Below the pieces are notes generated by a model. The model had not been told where the DNA came from and did not search any database. It was given only the letters and a program-made list of their open reading frames with translations. Position numbers and translations under genes: made by a program. From the NCBI GenBank assembly GCA_004026145.2, contig CP034979.1:7395888-7459887 (forward strand): DNA of 64,000 nt, written 5' to 3'. Shown piece by piece: positions 12,690-24,959 of the stretch (positions within the stretch are counted from its first letter, which is position 1; each line of letters begins with the position of its first letter). Source of the stretch: Takifugu bimaculatus (taxonomy: Eukaryota; Chordata; Actinopteri; Tetraodontiformes; Tetraodontidae).

Positions 12690-13330
12690 ACAAAGACCGT
12701 CCCAGACGCGCTGATGAACAAGCTTGTGGCAGCTGAATTGAGCTAAATGCCATCACCAGCGACGCGCGTTGACGTTTGCGCGCGCGATGCCGCGATGATC
12801 CTTTAATTGCTGATAGGGATCGATGACATTTCGGGTGTTTTAGGACTAAAATGTATCTTTCACTGCCTCAAAGTTTGCGTCGCGAGCAGACTTTTGCGTC
12901 CGACGTCCCTCGCCTCCTTCCGAAACGCGCGAGAAAGGCGCACGAAAAGACCTCAGACGTCTCCAAAATTTGAGGCGCACTAAACAATAATGCTTTCAAC
13001 CAAACACACGGAAAACACAGACGAATGCTGTTAGACTCGAAGTTAAACGCCGAACTTTACCTGTGGTCGGAGATGGTCGCCAGCACGTCACGCATGTTAG
13101 TGCATCCCGCAGATGATGTGCCCGCAACGCGAGAGGGATTCCTTCCGATCGGCGTGGCTGTGGGCGCCACTTCCAGCCAGGAAAAGAAGGCACCTGCTGA
13201 TCAACGCGCTCGCACGCCCGCACTCATAACAGTTTGTGCTCTGTCAGCGGATTCCCGTGAAGCACAACGGGATGGACGCGCCGCTGCGCAATGACGCACG
13301 CCATGAAGGAAGAGTCTCCTGTTATCTGCC
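12690..13330. promoter_or_regulatory. CpG-rich block, possible promoter
   Basis: CpG density is clearly higher than in the surroundings (gacgcgcgttgacg, gcgcgcgatgccgcg, gcgtcgcgagc, acgcgcgagaaaggcgcacg). It lies on the upstream side of the minus-strand dach exons and of the assembly gap, where a dach promoter could sit. No start site or core promoter element can be assigned. Confidence 0.4.
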
Positions 13331-15842
13331 ACGATGATGACCGTGGGTTTCACCATGATCGGGGAGGAATGTGGGAGCAGACGGAAGAGCTCTAAATCTT
13401 TGTTTAAACCCCGTTCAGGGTTTAAAAAAAAAAAAGATCTCATTCTCTCAGGAGGCTTTGGTAAACATGGCTAATTTAAACAATAGGCATCGTCATTATC
13501 TTGCCAACGAAACATTAATAAGGAGGAAAAAGAAATATACGCAATGGTTTTGGTGATTTGTGATGTAGAGAATTCAACTGATAATAATCTTGTCAGTGCA
13601 CGTTTAACGCACAGCTATTCTAAATTCTAACAGCTCTGAAGGTGCTCTCGGGATTCAGAAGCGGGCCGGACTCAGGACGGAGGACCTTTGTGCCAGAACG
13701 TGCAACGCTCTGATGGATGGAAGTCGACATCCCCCCCACCCCCACCCCCCACCCCGCAAGGCCTCTGCCTGGAAATCTGTGTTTGTGTACCAGGAACGCT
13801 TCATCCAAAAACGCCCTCAGGTGGCGTGAGGGGCGGTCAGTCAGGCAGCAGCTCATCTGATCTTAACTCACATGTGTACCATAACTGTTGGCGCTTGGTC
13901 TCTGCATGGTAGGGCAGCAGAGTGCGCACGCACGCACGCACGCACACGCACACACGCATACAGCGGTCCGCTAACAGCCAGTCAGCATCCATGCTAGATG
14001 ACGACAGTGATTGTCTTCCACAGATGGTTGTATGAGCTTTAACCCCCGGGGAGGCTGTTCCCAGGCTGACCTACACTTCTGAGTAGTAAAGCAGAAAGGA
14101 TGCAACATCTGCAAGTAGCTTCAGTTGGGGGGGTGGGGAGGGGGGGGGGTGCCAAAACGGTAAAATTATCCTCCTCTTGCTGAGCAAACTCATCCATCAG
14201 GGGATGCTGCTCATTTGGCACCCGGTTTAACAGTGAAATTCAGACAGTCTATATTGTGTGAACAAAAACAAGTTTACAATTAAAGACAAAACCCATCAAT
14301 TGGACAATTTGACTCTAACGACTAAACAAGAAAAATAATTTCCAACAATGAACGACACACACTGGGTGCACTCTCACAGGGCTACTAACATCATATAGAA
14401 TATACATCTATGATTAATGGTTGCTTGCTCACACACTCACTCACACACACACACACACACACACTCGCGCATGTTTACATGATTTCTGTCCAATTGAAGC
14501 TCCAAAGTCACCCCAGTGAACTGATTCTCAGTTGAGTCAAATGCATCCCAACGATGCCATTGTCCTTGCAGTGGCTCACACGCTAACCTTAATATAGCAT
14601 CTTTAGCATATCCTCCTACTTACCGCACTTGACCTTCGCCTTGTAAGTTTTAATGCATATGAGAGCAAAGGGATGGTTGGGAGGAGCAAGGCCACTAACC
14701 TGAAGGCCGCCCGCCTCTCGACCTCTCCTCCTGATGACAGGTCACCTCCTGATGGATTCCCCCTTCATCCCGTCTTTGTCACATTTACTGTTGGGAGGTT
14801 TCACCCCCGTCCAAGCCCCCCCCCACCCCTCCCAGCCCCGCTCATGTGCTACTACTTTCATTTACACCTGTCAGCCACTATTATATGACCCTGTGCATGT
14901 TTTATGCATGAATTCCAGAGTTTCCACCACTTTGCCTGGAGTGCAGAAACGGTGCAGCTTGAAGGACAGAATTTGTGGGAGCTGGGCCCTCGGGTCGCCA
15001 CTGTTGTTCAGATTTAATTAGTCCTGAGCTCCGGCGCCGACAGTATTAGCCTCCAGTGCCTGCCCCACTCACCAGTATCAGTATTCCACCTCGACGGCTC
15101 CTAAAGCTTAATCTATAGATTACTGTTGTTGCTTTTCTTCCCATCTGACAATGAGGCTCGAAACATCCGACTGCTCTTTCATTTTCCATCCTACGGACCA
15201 GTCAGGGCTCCCAGTACAGGAACTGGAACCTTAAAACAAAAGGTTCCATGCAGCTCATGAATATTAATACTTGTCTAACTTATCAGTAGGAACGTTACAT
15301 TACAAAATTAACCTTTGTAACCTTTTTGGAGTTCATATGTAAGCTGGAAAATCCTGCTCTGTGCTGCACAACCTTCAGTATGGAGGGGAAGGAGACGGAT
15401 ATGTTTTTATTATTATTCATAAAGGGAGAATGATACGTGGGAGGACTTTCGGGTACCGTCAGTGCCGTGTTTATTTTAGGTGACACTGCCATCATGTTGT
15501 AATCCATCTGTGTTGGTACAAATCCCAAACTTTATCGCAGACATTGCTCCATATGTAGGAATAGCAATACCCAATAATAGAACAGGAGGGGAAGAGGGTT
15601 CTTGGTTAAAATCCTGGTTGTGGGTAATGCTCATGTAGGGCCCTGCGATGAGCTGGAGACCAATATGCATCCCCCCCATGACCCTGTCAGAAAAGAGCAT
15701 AAAGATCAGCATAATAACATAAATAAAGCATAAACGCACATTTAATGGTTTGTTGCATGTTAGCTGCATTTATAATGTATGCACTTAAAAGGGATAAGTT
15801 AAGGTTAGCTGCTCCCCCCAGTGCCACAGAGGGTTTGGACGG

Positions 15843-15844
<2 letters not shown>

Positions 15845-15917
<73 letters not shown>
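15845..15917. repeat. CA microsatellite
   Basis: About 36 uninterrupted CA units in the region upstream of dach. Confidence 0.95.
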
Positions 15918-15919
<2 letters not shown>

Positions 15920-18463
15920 GGAGGAAGTGTCCACAGGTGCGATCTCTGCCTCTATCATCCAATGCATGCATCCCATTTCCATGTGCACATTCCAAATCCG
16001 GCTTTATTCCATCGCTCTTCTTTGCAGTCGCTGGTTCGCCTCTTCGAGCTTTCATGTGACCAGTAAAAATAATTGCTGCGCGTTGCTGGGAGCGGCTCTG
16101 AAGCAACACGGAGCAACAGCAGCGTCTTTGCAGCAGCAGCACTTTCTCTATAATTCAGCATAAGTATACAAACTGTAATTAGGTCCTCGATAGGTCTACT
16201 TTGGTCATGTTGCTTGTATGGATTTTTTATTCTCCTATTCAGAGGGCCAGAGGGTGGGTGTACCGTGGAGGGGTCCGGGGGCCATTTCAGGGGGTTTGCA
16301 GCATCGGTTATCTATAATGTGGGTAAACCCCTTATTGGCTAATCACAACTGCAAGAATTATTGACACGTTTTGCACTGACACCGAGTAAAAGCTGCAAAG
16401 TTAAAGCTTAATAAGGTCCAATTCACGGTGCACCATGTTTGCTCGGCACCATGGCAACAGGACAAAACAATGGCAGCCGAGATTTTCCCTCTTTAGCCAA
16501 AGTTTTGATGAATGAACCGAGAGATCAGGAGAGACGTCGTAAGAATTAGATGTTAGACATTCGCTTGTGAGGCTCCTCACCCTCATTATGGAGCGACTTC
16601 TTGGAGGACGTGATATCAAAGCGGCATTACGTCTGGCTTCAGCGGAGCCGCTGTGCACCCTCATTAGACAGATGCTGCTGCCGGAGGGGACCTCGCTATC
16701 CGGGGTGAACTGTTAGCAACGTCCTGGCTTTATTTTCACACACACAGATGTCAGCGAGCTACACTTGCTCGTCGTTCCACCTGAGGTTTCCAACCTTTCG
16801 TTTCTCTGCTGTAGTTGTTAGAGTGTGTCCTGTGATAACCCACAACACGCACGGCAGGGAGACAAAATAACTGACGGGATGGGATCAATCGGAATGCTTG
16901 TCCTCGTTTGCACAGAAAGTAATGAAGTGATTTTCGGCACATTTTCAGGAGAGAAATCTCCACCTCGAGCTGGCTGTGGTGCTCCCTCCTCAGACCGTTT
17001 CTGGGTCTGCAGCGGCGCTGCTACACGTCAAGGCAACGTGCAGATGGATGGCACGACCCGAGAGCTGCCTCCCCCGGCTCACCGTTCCTCAGACGATCTA
17101 ACCAAAATGGGGCTGAAGAACACTTTGGTGACCCTTTTGCTGATCTGTGGTGTTAGGACAATGCTGCAAAAGGGATTTAAGGTCGGTGCTGTCACTTGGA
17201 TTTGATCATTTCCTTGTTCACGTCCTAGTTGAAGGCCTCCATCCCAACCTAGTCTCCATCCTGTCAATGAGTTCCTCTTGCAGATTTTGGAATAGGATGA
17301 TAAATATGCCCGTCATCTGCGTAACAGTCTGATTACTTAAAGTGACAGCAATGCATGCTGGGATCGGCTGGGAATGTCTGACTTGGGGAAACAACAGTTA
17401 GTTCCTCATGAGTGTAATGGACAGGGAAGTAGCTGATGGATAATAGATAATGATGGATGAGTGGCTATCAATTATTTACATCCAATTCCACAGTTTCCAC
17501 TGTTCAGGTTGTTTAACTTTTCGTAAATGATGATTGTGATTATTTATTTAGGTAGTTAATTTTACCGTGGAGGATAATTCATCACTCTTTCCCAGTGGGG
17601 TTACTTTGGCCTCATTATAGAGGCTCGAAAACCTCGCACACAAATGGAGAGAGAATGAAGATAGAAATGCATATTTAGAGCCTACACCTGTAAAAAAGAC
17701 TCTCTGCCAGTCTAATGAGTGACTTATCTAAAGAAACGTGAGACCTCAGATGAACTAGAACAAGGGTACAGCTTGTAGCTGCTTTTCAAAGTCTTTCAAA
17801 GTGTTCAAAGTTACTTAAAATAGTTTGGGAGGAAAATATGAATCCATGCTCAAAGAGCCTGGTGGGTTCCTCAGAGGGAAGGCCTGCTTAAAGAAGGTGC
17901 TTTAACGTCTGTAAGTATGATTAATAACAGGCTCAGAGAATGGATCTTTGTTATGGTGTCTTCAGAAATAATTACAGGCAGTGGAGGTTACAAGGAGCGT
18001 CGATAAACCGCTGGCGAAGACGCAAGCGTTGTGAGGAGCTTTATCGGTAAATGAGATTCCGCCACATCTGCATCTCATTACGAAAGGAATGATACTGATT
18101 AATGAGCGCCAGAATTAGCAGCGCTTGCAGTTCAGCGCGAGGTTACGCAGGTTGGCCGAGCTGTGTTCAGATGATGCATGTTGAACAAACACTAAAGGCA
18201 GTAAAGTTCCTCGCCGCCAGACGAATGGCTGACGCTTTTATCTCCTGTCTTCAATGACTTGCCCTCCTCCCCACTCCTTCATGGCAGCTCCAATTAAAAA
18301 GATGATGAGTTTAGCTCGGCCGTAAATTAAGTTACACTCAGCTCCATCGCGGCCATTAATTAAAGCCAAACATCGAAACTGTGGTAACACACACAATTAG
18401 TGGTAAACGAAGGGATTTTTCTATCAAAGAAAGAAAGATTTATTTTTATTTTTACACAAACAC

Positions 18464-18469
18464 TTTATT
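18464..18469 (-). terminator. polyadenylation signal AATAAA
   Basis: Minus-strand AATAAA about 150 bases after the stop codon of the 18.6-kb exon, followed by TGTTTGTGTAAA. Further AATAAA-like hexamers follow at 18440-18450. This supports a true 3' end for that gene. Confidence 0.55.
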
Positions 18470-18617
18470 TACAAATTACACACCCTGTTGACAACAGAGT
18501 AGTGACAATAAAGTAAAATAAATAGAATTCAACAAAAAACAGTAACTCCACAAGGAGTTTGTTCAATGTGCAATTAATATTCGACATTCAAAAAAAAGTA
18601 CAGCGAGTCTCTCGTGC

Positions 18618-18937
18618 TCATCGTACACTTGAAATATTGTCTTTGCTCGGAATAGAAACGGGCACTGGTCTGACACAGAGATCCATCCCAGAGAGGAGAA
18701 CGGTGGTGGGCTCCAGCGGGGGGGGCTCCGTCCCTTCCCAGCCGGACAGCCTACTAGCTGGTGCTCTTGCTGGACAGTTTTTCCTGGCTTTGCTCATGTG
18801 CTTCTTCAGCCGGAAGATCTCCGGGTCGGTGAGGTCGGACGCCGCTCTGTGTTTGATCCAATGGTTTACTGATTGGATGAACAGCAGCTTGTCGGGGAAG
18901 TAAATCCCCAAATCAGGGCCCCTCATACCTTTGGTCT
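18618..18937 (-). CDS. 3'-terminal coding exon of an unidentified gene
   Basis: On the minus strand an acceptor (tttcttacag) precedes 18937. The exon reads two bases and 105 codons to a TGA at 18618-18620, followed by a short 3' UTR with AATAAA. The first half looks like a real folded domain: TKGMRGPDLGIYFPDK, then LLFIQSVNHWIKH, then DPEIFRLKKHMSKARKN, a hydrophobic helix followed by a basic helix. The second half is Pro/Ser-rich and ends DNISSVR. I do not recognise the family. The basic helix and layout recall small DNA-binding modules such as BEN domains, but this is a guess. The open frame continues upstream to 19118, which I take as intron read-through. The upstream exons would have to lie beyond the minisatellite and were not found. 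Confidence 0.55.
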
Positions 18938-19149
18938 CTGTAAGAAAAGTCTTGATCATTCTTGGGGGGTACAACTCATCCCCCCCGCTGCCCTCACTTG
19001 TACCCGCACCTCCCTCACACAGCTCACCAGCCACCATCCCTGGCGCCCCACGCTCACCTGTCTCCTGCCCCACGTCACCTACAGCTACACCCTGTTCACA
19101 CATTCTCCCTCGCTCCACTCACCTCAGTCACAGATGACAAACACCAATG

Positions 19150-22100
19150 GACAGATGATGGGATCTGTTCTGATTAGAATCTACTGTTGGGTTGATCTGG
19201 TGGTCTGTTCTGATCTGTGGTCTGTCCTGATCTGGCTGTTAGGCTGCACTAATGTTGCCTTTTGCACTCGTTTTACACCGTTTTGTAAATATTCACTGTA
19301 GCACATTTTAAATCCACTGTGTGTTGCAGAATGGACACTAAAACTACTATGAATCTGTTGGGATCTCTTGGTCCGTTCTACCAGGATCTACTGGTCTGTT
19401 CTGATTGGGATCTGTTGGTCCATTCTATCATCATCTGTTGGTCCATTCTGATTAGGATCTGCTGGTCCGTTCTGATTAGGATCTGCTGGTCTGCCCTGAT
19501 TAGGATCTGCTGGTCTGTCCTGATTAGGATCTGTTGGTCCGTTCTGATTGGGATCTGTTGGTCCATTCTATCATCATCTGTTGGTCCATTCTGATTGGGA
19601 TCTTTTGGTCTGTCCTGATTGGGATCTGTTGGTCTGTCCTGATTAGGATCTGCTGGTCCGTTCTGATTGGGATCTGTTGGTCCATTCTATCATCATCTGT
19701 TGGTCCATTCTGATTAGGATCTGTTGGTCCGTTCTGATTAGGATCTGTTGGTCTGTCCTGATTAGGATCTGCTGGTCCGTTCTGATTAGGATCTGTTGGT
19801 CTGTCCTGATTAGGATCTGCTGGTCTGCCCTGATTAGGATCTGTTGGTCCGTTCTGATTGGGATCTGTTGGTCCATTCTATCATCATCTGTTGGTCCATT
19901 CTGATTGGGATCTGTTGGTCTGTCCTGATTAGGATCTGCTGGTCTGTCCTGATTAGGATCTGTTGGTCTGTCCTGATTAGGATCTGCTGGTCCGTTCTGA
20001 TTGGGATCTGTTGGTCCATTCTATCATCATCTGTTGGTCCATTCTGATTAGGATCTGTTGGTCCGTTCTGATTAGGATCTGTTGGTCTGTCCTGATTAGG
20101 ATCTGCTGGTCCGTTCTGATTGGGATCTGTTGGTCCATTCTATCATCATCTGTTGGTCCATTCTGATTGGGATCTGTTGGTCTGTCCTGATTGGGATCTG
20201 CTGGTCTGTCCTGATTAGGATCGGTTGGTCTGTCCTGATTAGGATCTGTTGGTCTGTCCTGATTAGGATCTGCTGGTCCGTTCTGATTGGGATCTGTTGG
20301 TCCATTCTATCATCATCTGTTGGTCCATTCTGATTGGGATCTGTTGGTCCGTTCTGATTAGGATCTGTTGGTCTGTCCTGATTAGGATCTGCTGGTCCGT
20401 TCTGATTAGGATCTGTTGGTCTGTCCTGATTAGGATCTGCTGGTCCGTTCTGATTGGGATCTGGTGGTCCATTCTATCATCATCTGTTGGTCCATTCTGA
20501 TTGGGATCTGTTGGTCTGTCCTGATTAGGATCTGCTGGTCTATCCTGATTAGGATCTGCTGGTCTGTCCTGATTATGATCTGTTGGTCTGTCCTGATTGG
20601 GATCTGCTGGTCTGTCCTGATTAGGATCTGTTGGTCCGTTCTGATTGGGATCTGTTGGTCTGTCCTGATTAGGATCTGCTGGTCCATTCTATCATCATCT
20701 GTTGGTCCGTTCTGATTGGGATCTGTTGGTCCATTCTGATTGGGATCTGCTGGTCTGTCCTGATTAGGATCTGTTGGTCTGTTCTGATTGGGATCTGTTG
20801 GTCTGTCCTGATTAGGATCTGCTGGTCCATTCTATCATCATCTGTTGGTCCGTTCTGATTGGGATCTGTTGGTCCGTTCTGATTAGGATCTGTTGGTCTG
20901 TCCTGATTAGGATCTGCTGGTCCGTTCTGATTAGGATCTGTTGGTCTGTCCTGATTAGGATCTGCTGGTCCGTTCTGATTGGGATCTGGTGGTCCATTCT
21001 ATCATCATCTGTTGGTCCATTCTGATTGGGATCTGTTGGTCTGTCCTGATTAGGATCTGCTGGTCTGTCCTGATTAGGATCTGCTGGTCTGTCCTGATTA
21101 TGATCTGTTGGTCTGTCCTGATTGGGATCTGCTGGTCTGTCCTGATTAGGATCTGTTGGTCCGTTCTGATTGGGATCTGTTGGTCTGTCCTGATTAGGAT
21201 CTGCTGGTCCATTCTATCATCATCTGTTGGTCCGTTCTGATTGGGATCTGTTGGTCCATTCTGATTGGGATCTGTTGGTCTGTCCTGATTAGGATCTGTT
21301 GGTCCATTCTGATTGGGATCTGCTGGTCTGTCCTGATTAGGATCTGTTGGTCCGTTCTGATTGGGATCTGTTGGTCTGTCCTGATTAGGATCTGCTGGTC
21401 CATTCTATCATCATCTGTTGGTCCATTCTGATTAGGATCTGCTGGTCCGTTCTGATTAGGATCTGCTGGTCTGCCCTGATTAGGATCTGCTGGTCTGTCC
21501 TGATTAGGATCTGTTGGTCCGTTCTGATTGGGATCTGTTGGTCCATTCTATCATCATCTGTTGGTCCATTCTGATTGGGATCTTTTGGTCTGTCCTGATT
21601 GGGATCTGTTGGTCTGTCCTGATTAGGATCTGCTGGTCCGTTCTGATTGGGATCTGTTGGTCCATTCTATCATCATCTGTTGGTCCATTCTGATTAGGAT
21701 CTGTTGGTCCGTTCTGATTAGGATCTGTTGGTCTGTCCTGATTAGGATCTGCTGGTCCGTTCTGATTAGGATCTGTTGGTCTGTCCTGATTAGGATCTGC
21801 TGGTCTGCCCTGATTAGGATCTGTTGGTCCGTTCTGATTGGGATCTGTTGGTCCATTCTATCATCATCTGTTGGTCCATTCTGATTGGGATCTGTTGGTC
21901 TGTCCTGATTAGGATCTGCTGGTCTGTCCTGATTAGGATCTGTTGGTCTGTCCTGATTAGGATCTGCTGGTCCGTTCTGATTGGGATCTGTTGGTCCATT
22001 CTATCATCATCTGTTGGTCCATTCTGATTAGGATCTGTTGGTCCGTTCTGATTAGGATCTGTTGGTCTGTCCTGATTAGGATCTGCTGGTCCGTTCTGAT

Positions 22101-23585
22101 TGGGATCTGTTGGTCCATTCTATCATCATCTGTTGGTCCATTCTGATTGGGATCTGTTGGTCTGTCCTGATTGGGATCTGCTGGTCTGTCCTGATTAGGA
22201 TCGGTTGGTCTGTCCTGATTAGGATCTGTTGGTCTGTCCTGATTAGGATCTGCTGGTCCGTTCTGATTGGGATCTGTTGGTCCATTCTATCATCATCTGT
22301 TGGTCCATTCTGATTGGGATCTGTTGGTCCGTTCTGATTAGGATCTGTTGGTCTGTCCTGATTAGGATCTGCTGGTCCGTTCTGATTAGGATCTGTTGGT
22401 CTGTCCTGATTAGGATCTGCTGGTCCGTTCTGATTGGGATCTGGTGGTCCATTCTATCATCATCTGTTGGTCCATTCTGATTGGGATCTGTTGGTCTGTC
22501 CTGATTAGGATCTGCTGGTCTATCCTGATTAGGATCTGCTGGTCTGTCCTGATTATGATCTGTTGGTCTGTCCTGATTGGGATCTGCTGGTCTGTCCTGA
22601 TTAGGATCTGTTGGTCCGTTCTGATTGGGATCTGTTGGTCTGTCCTGATTAGGATCTGCTGGTCCATTCTATCATCATCTGTTGGTCCGTTCTGATTGGG
22701 ATCTGTTGGTCCATTCTGATTGGGATCTGCTGGTCTGTCCTGATTAGGATCTGTTGGTCTGTTCTGATTGGGATCTGTTGGTCTGTCCTGATTAGGATCT
22801 GCTGGTCCATTCTATCATCATCTGTTGGTCCGTTCTGATTGGGATCTGTTGGTCCGTTCTGATTAGGATCTGTTGGTCTGTCCTGATTAGGATCTGCTGG
22901 TCCGTTCTGATTAGGATCTGTTGGTCTGTCCTGATTAGGATCTGCTGGTCCGTTCTGATTGGGATCTGGTGGTCCATTCTATCATCATCTGTTGGTCCAT
23001 TCTGATTGGGATCTGCTGGTCTGTCCTGATTAGGATCTGCTGGTCTGTCCTGATTATGATCTGTTGGTCTGTCCTGATTGGGATCTGCTGGTCTGTCCTG
23101 ATTAGGATCTGTTGGTCCGTTCTGATTGGGATCTGTTGGTCTGTCCTGATTAGGATCTGCTGGTCCATTCTATCATCATCTGTTGGTCCGTTCTGATTGG
23201 GATCTGTTGGTCCATTCTGATTGGGATCTGTTGGTCTGTCCTGATTAGGATCTGTTGGTCCATTCTGATTGGGATCTGCTGGTCTGTCCTGATTAGGATC
23301 TGTTGGTCCGTTCTGATTGGGATCTGTTGGTCTGTCCTGATTAGGATCTGCTGGTCCATTCTATCATCATCTGTTGGTCCATTCTGATTGGGATCTGTTG
23401 GTCTGTCCTGATTAGGATCTGTTGGTCCGTTCTGATTGGGATCTGTTGGTCTGTCCTGATTAGGATCTGCTGGTCCATTCTATCATCATCTGTTGGTCTG
23501 TCCTGATTGGGATCTGTTGGTCTGTCCTGATTAGGATCTGTTGGTCTGTCCTGATTAGGATCTGCTGGTCCGTTCTGATTGGGAT
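19150..23585. repeat. 24-bp minisatellite with higher-order structure
   Basis: About 4.2 kb of tandem 24-bp units of the form GGTCTGTCCTGATTAGGATC plus TGCT or TGTT, with variants at a few positions (CTGTCC/CCGTTC/CCATTC, TTAGG/TTGGG). The first 200 bases are degenerate. Interspersed are 23-bp units carrying ATCATCATC in place of GATTAGGATC. Successive 23-bp units are spaced by 24k+23 bases (k = 4 to 8). A 1,980-bp block (12 x 23 + 71 x 24) beginning near 19416 recurs at 21396. Frames stay open because 24 is a multiple of three; the translated octapeptide DQQILIRT is not evidence of a gene. Confidence 0.97.
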
Positions 23586-23589
23586 TAAT

Positions 23590-24094
23590 CTGATGGGTGC
23601 GTCCCTCTTCTGTTGCCCTGGCCACTGTCCAGTCCTTTCAGTGTCCCTCACCAGAAGCCCACCTCCTCCCTCCCTTTGGTGCCCGGGGCTTTAGTGGCTC
23701 TTTCTTTCCACCTGGTTTGGTCCATGTTTGTTCTCCTGCCAGGACTGTGTGGACAGATTATGTACTTTGCTGCATAACCTGTTTAGCTGAGTTCTTTGTT
23801 GTCCTCGTCTGTTGTCTCAGTTGCAGCTGGTTGGACATTTACGTCACATGCTGAACAGAAATAAAGCAGTGGCAGAGCTCAGACCTCCACCAAACAGACA
23901 TACACACACCTACAGTATATCATAATATGGATCATAATGTGGATCATAATGTGGGCATATCAGTTCCTTTATGATCAAGCCCCTTTGCTTTGAAGTCTCC
24001 TGAAAGTCCCTCCTGATTCCAGAACAGCACCGAAGATCTGCCTTGTCCCATTATCATTCCCTGAAAATTTCATCAGAAATCCATTATTGAGTTT

Positions 24095-24095
<1 letters not shown>
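23590..24095. other. non-coding sequence after the minisatellite
   Basis: About 500 bases of unique-looking sequence. A short plus-strand ORF (23597-23854) shows no family similarity I recognise. Three tandem copies of a ggatcataatgt-like motif lie at 23925-23955. Confidence 0.4.
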
Positions 24096-24161
<66 letters not shown>

Positions 24162-24197
24162 GGCAGTCAGGCAGACATGCAGGCAGGCAGACAGACA

Positions 24198-24230
<33 letters not shown>

Positions 24231-24277
24231 ACAGGTAGACAGGCAGACAGACAGACAGACAGGCAGGCAGACAGACA

Positions 24278-24310
<33 letters not shown>

Positions 24311-24349
24311 ACAGACAGGTAGACAGGCAGACAGACAGACAGACAGACA

Positions 24350-24382
<33 letters not shown>

Positions 24383-24490
24383 ACAGGTAGACAGGCAGAC
24401 AGACAGACAGACAGACAGGCAGGCAGGCAGGCAGGCAGGCAGACAGACAGACAGGCAGGCAGGCAGACAGGCAGACAGACAGGCAGATAG
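24096..24490. repeat. CAGA/CAGG tetranucleotide array
   Basis: About 395 bases of CAGA and CAGG units, with occasional TAGA and CATG. Runs of CAGG alternate with runs of CAGA, and the junction motif aggtagacaggcagac recurs several times, so the array itself has a longer period. Both strands are open throughout, as expected from composition. Confidence 0.97.
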
Positions 24491-24959
24491 ATGTCGGCCT
24501 TTTGTGGTGCAGCTAATTTTCTCCATTCATGTTGCCGAAGCATCGCCAGACTGTAGCTGATTTATGACCACTGTTGGGTTAGAAGCCAACACTGGCACGC
24601 ACACACACGCACACACACACACACGCACACACACACACACGCTCTTCATAAGCAGAAGCCCCAGCCACACCATTCCCAGCTATCAAATGTGATGTTTAAC
24701 AATAAAAGTCAGATTTTTTGAATTCAGATTTGAATATTTTACAGTGGTTCATATGCATTCACTCACAATTAATGATTGAAATATTGTCCCCAAACAAGAA
24801 TCACTGGTGTTTTGTGCAGACATCAGATCGTTTTGCTCATCCAGGTGTAAAACACACCTGTAGAATTGGGTTTTTTCCGTCCCTGTCCTGTCCAGCCTTG
24901 AGGCAGCAGCTGGGTTTGTCAGGCCTATCCTGGAAAAATAAAACATGAGAACTATTTAT

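Larger units (their letters stand above)
11248..18438. other. non-coding region upstream of dach
   Basis: No exon supported on either strand. Contents: CpG-rich block (12690-13330), CA runs (13930-13960, 14440-14464, 15845-15917), C- or G-rich runs (13730-13756, 14126-14148, 14816-14840), and AT-rich blocks with many TAATTA-like cores (12330-12430, 17950-18370). This resembles the regulatory deserts around vertebrate developmental genes. Confidence 0.5.

Noticed and set aside
19366..23585. Long repeated ORFs on both strands of the minisatellite (octapeptide DQQILIRT and ICWSVLIR)
   Set aside because: The 24-bp period is a multiple of three, so frames stay open by arithmetic. The 23-bp units change frame, there is no start/stop or splice logic, and no family resembles it.
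19366..23585. CRISPR-like array
   Set aside because: Units are contiguous 23/24-bp repeats with no unique spacers, and this is a vertebrate genome.
24087..24560. 157-residue ORF rich in DRQTDRQ
   Set aside because: It is the translation of a CAGA/CAGG microsatellite.
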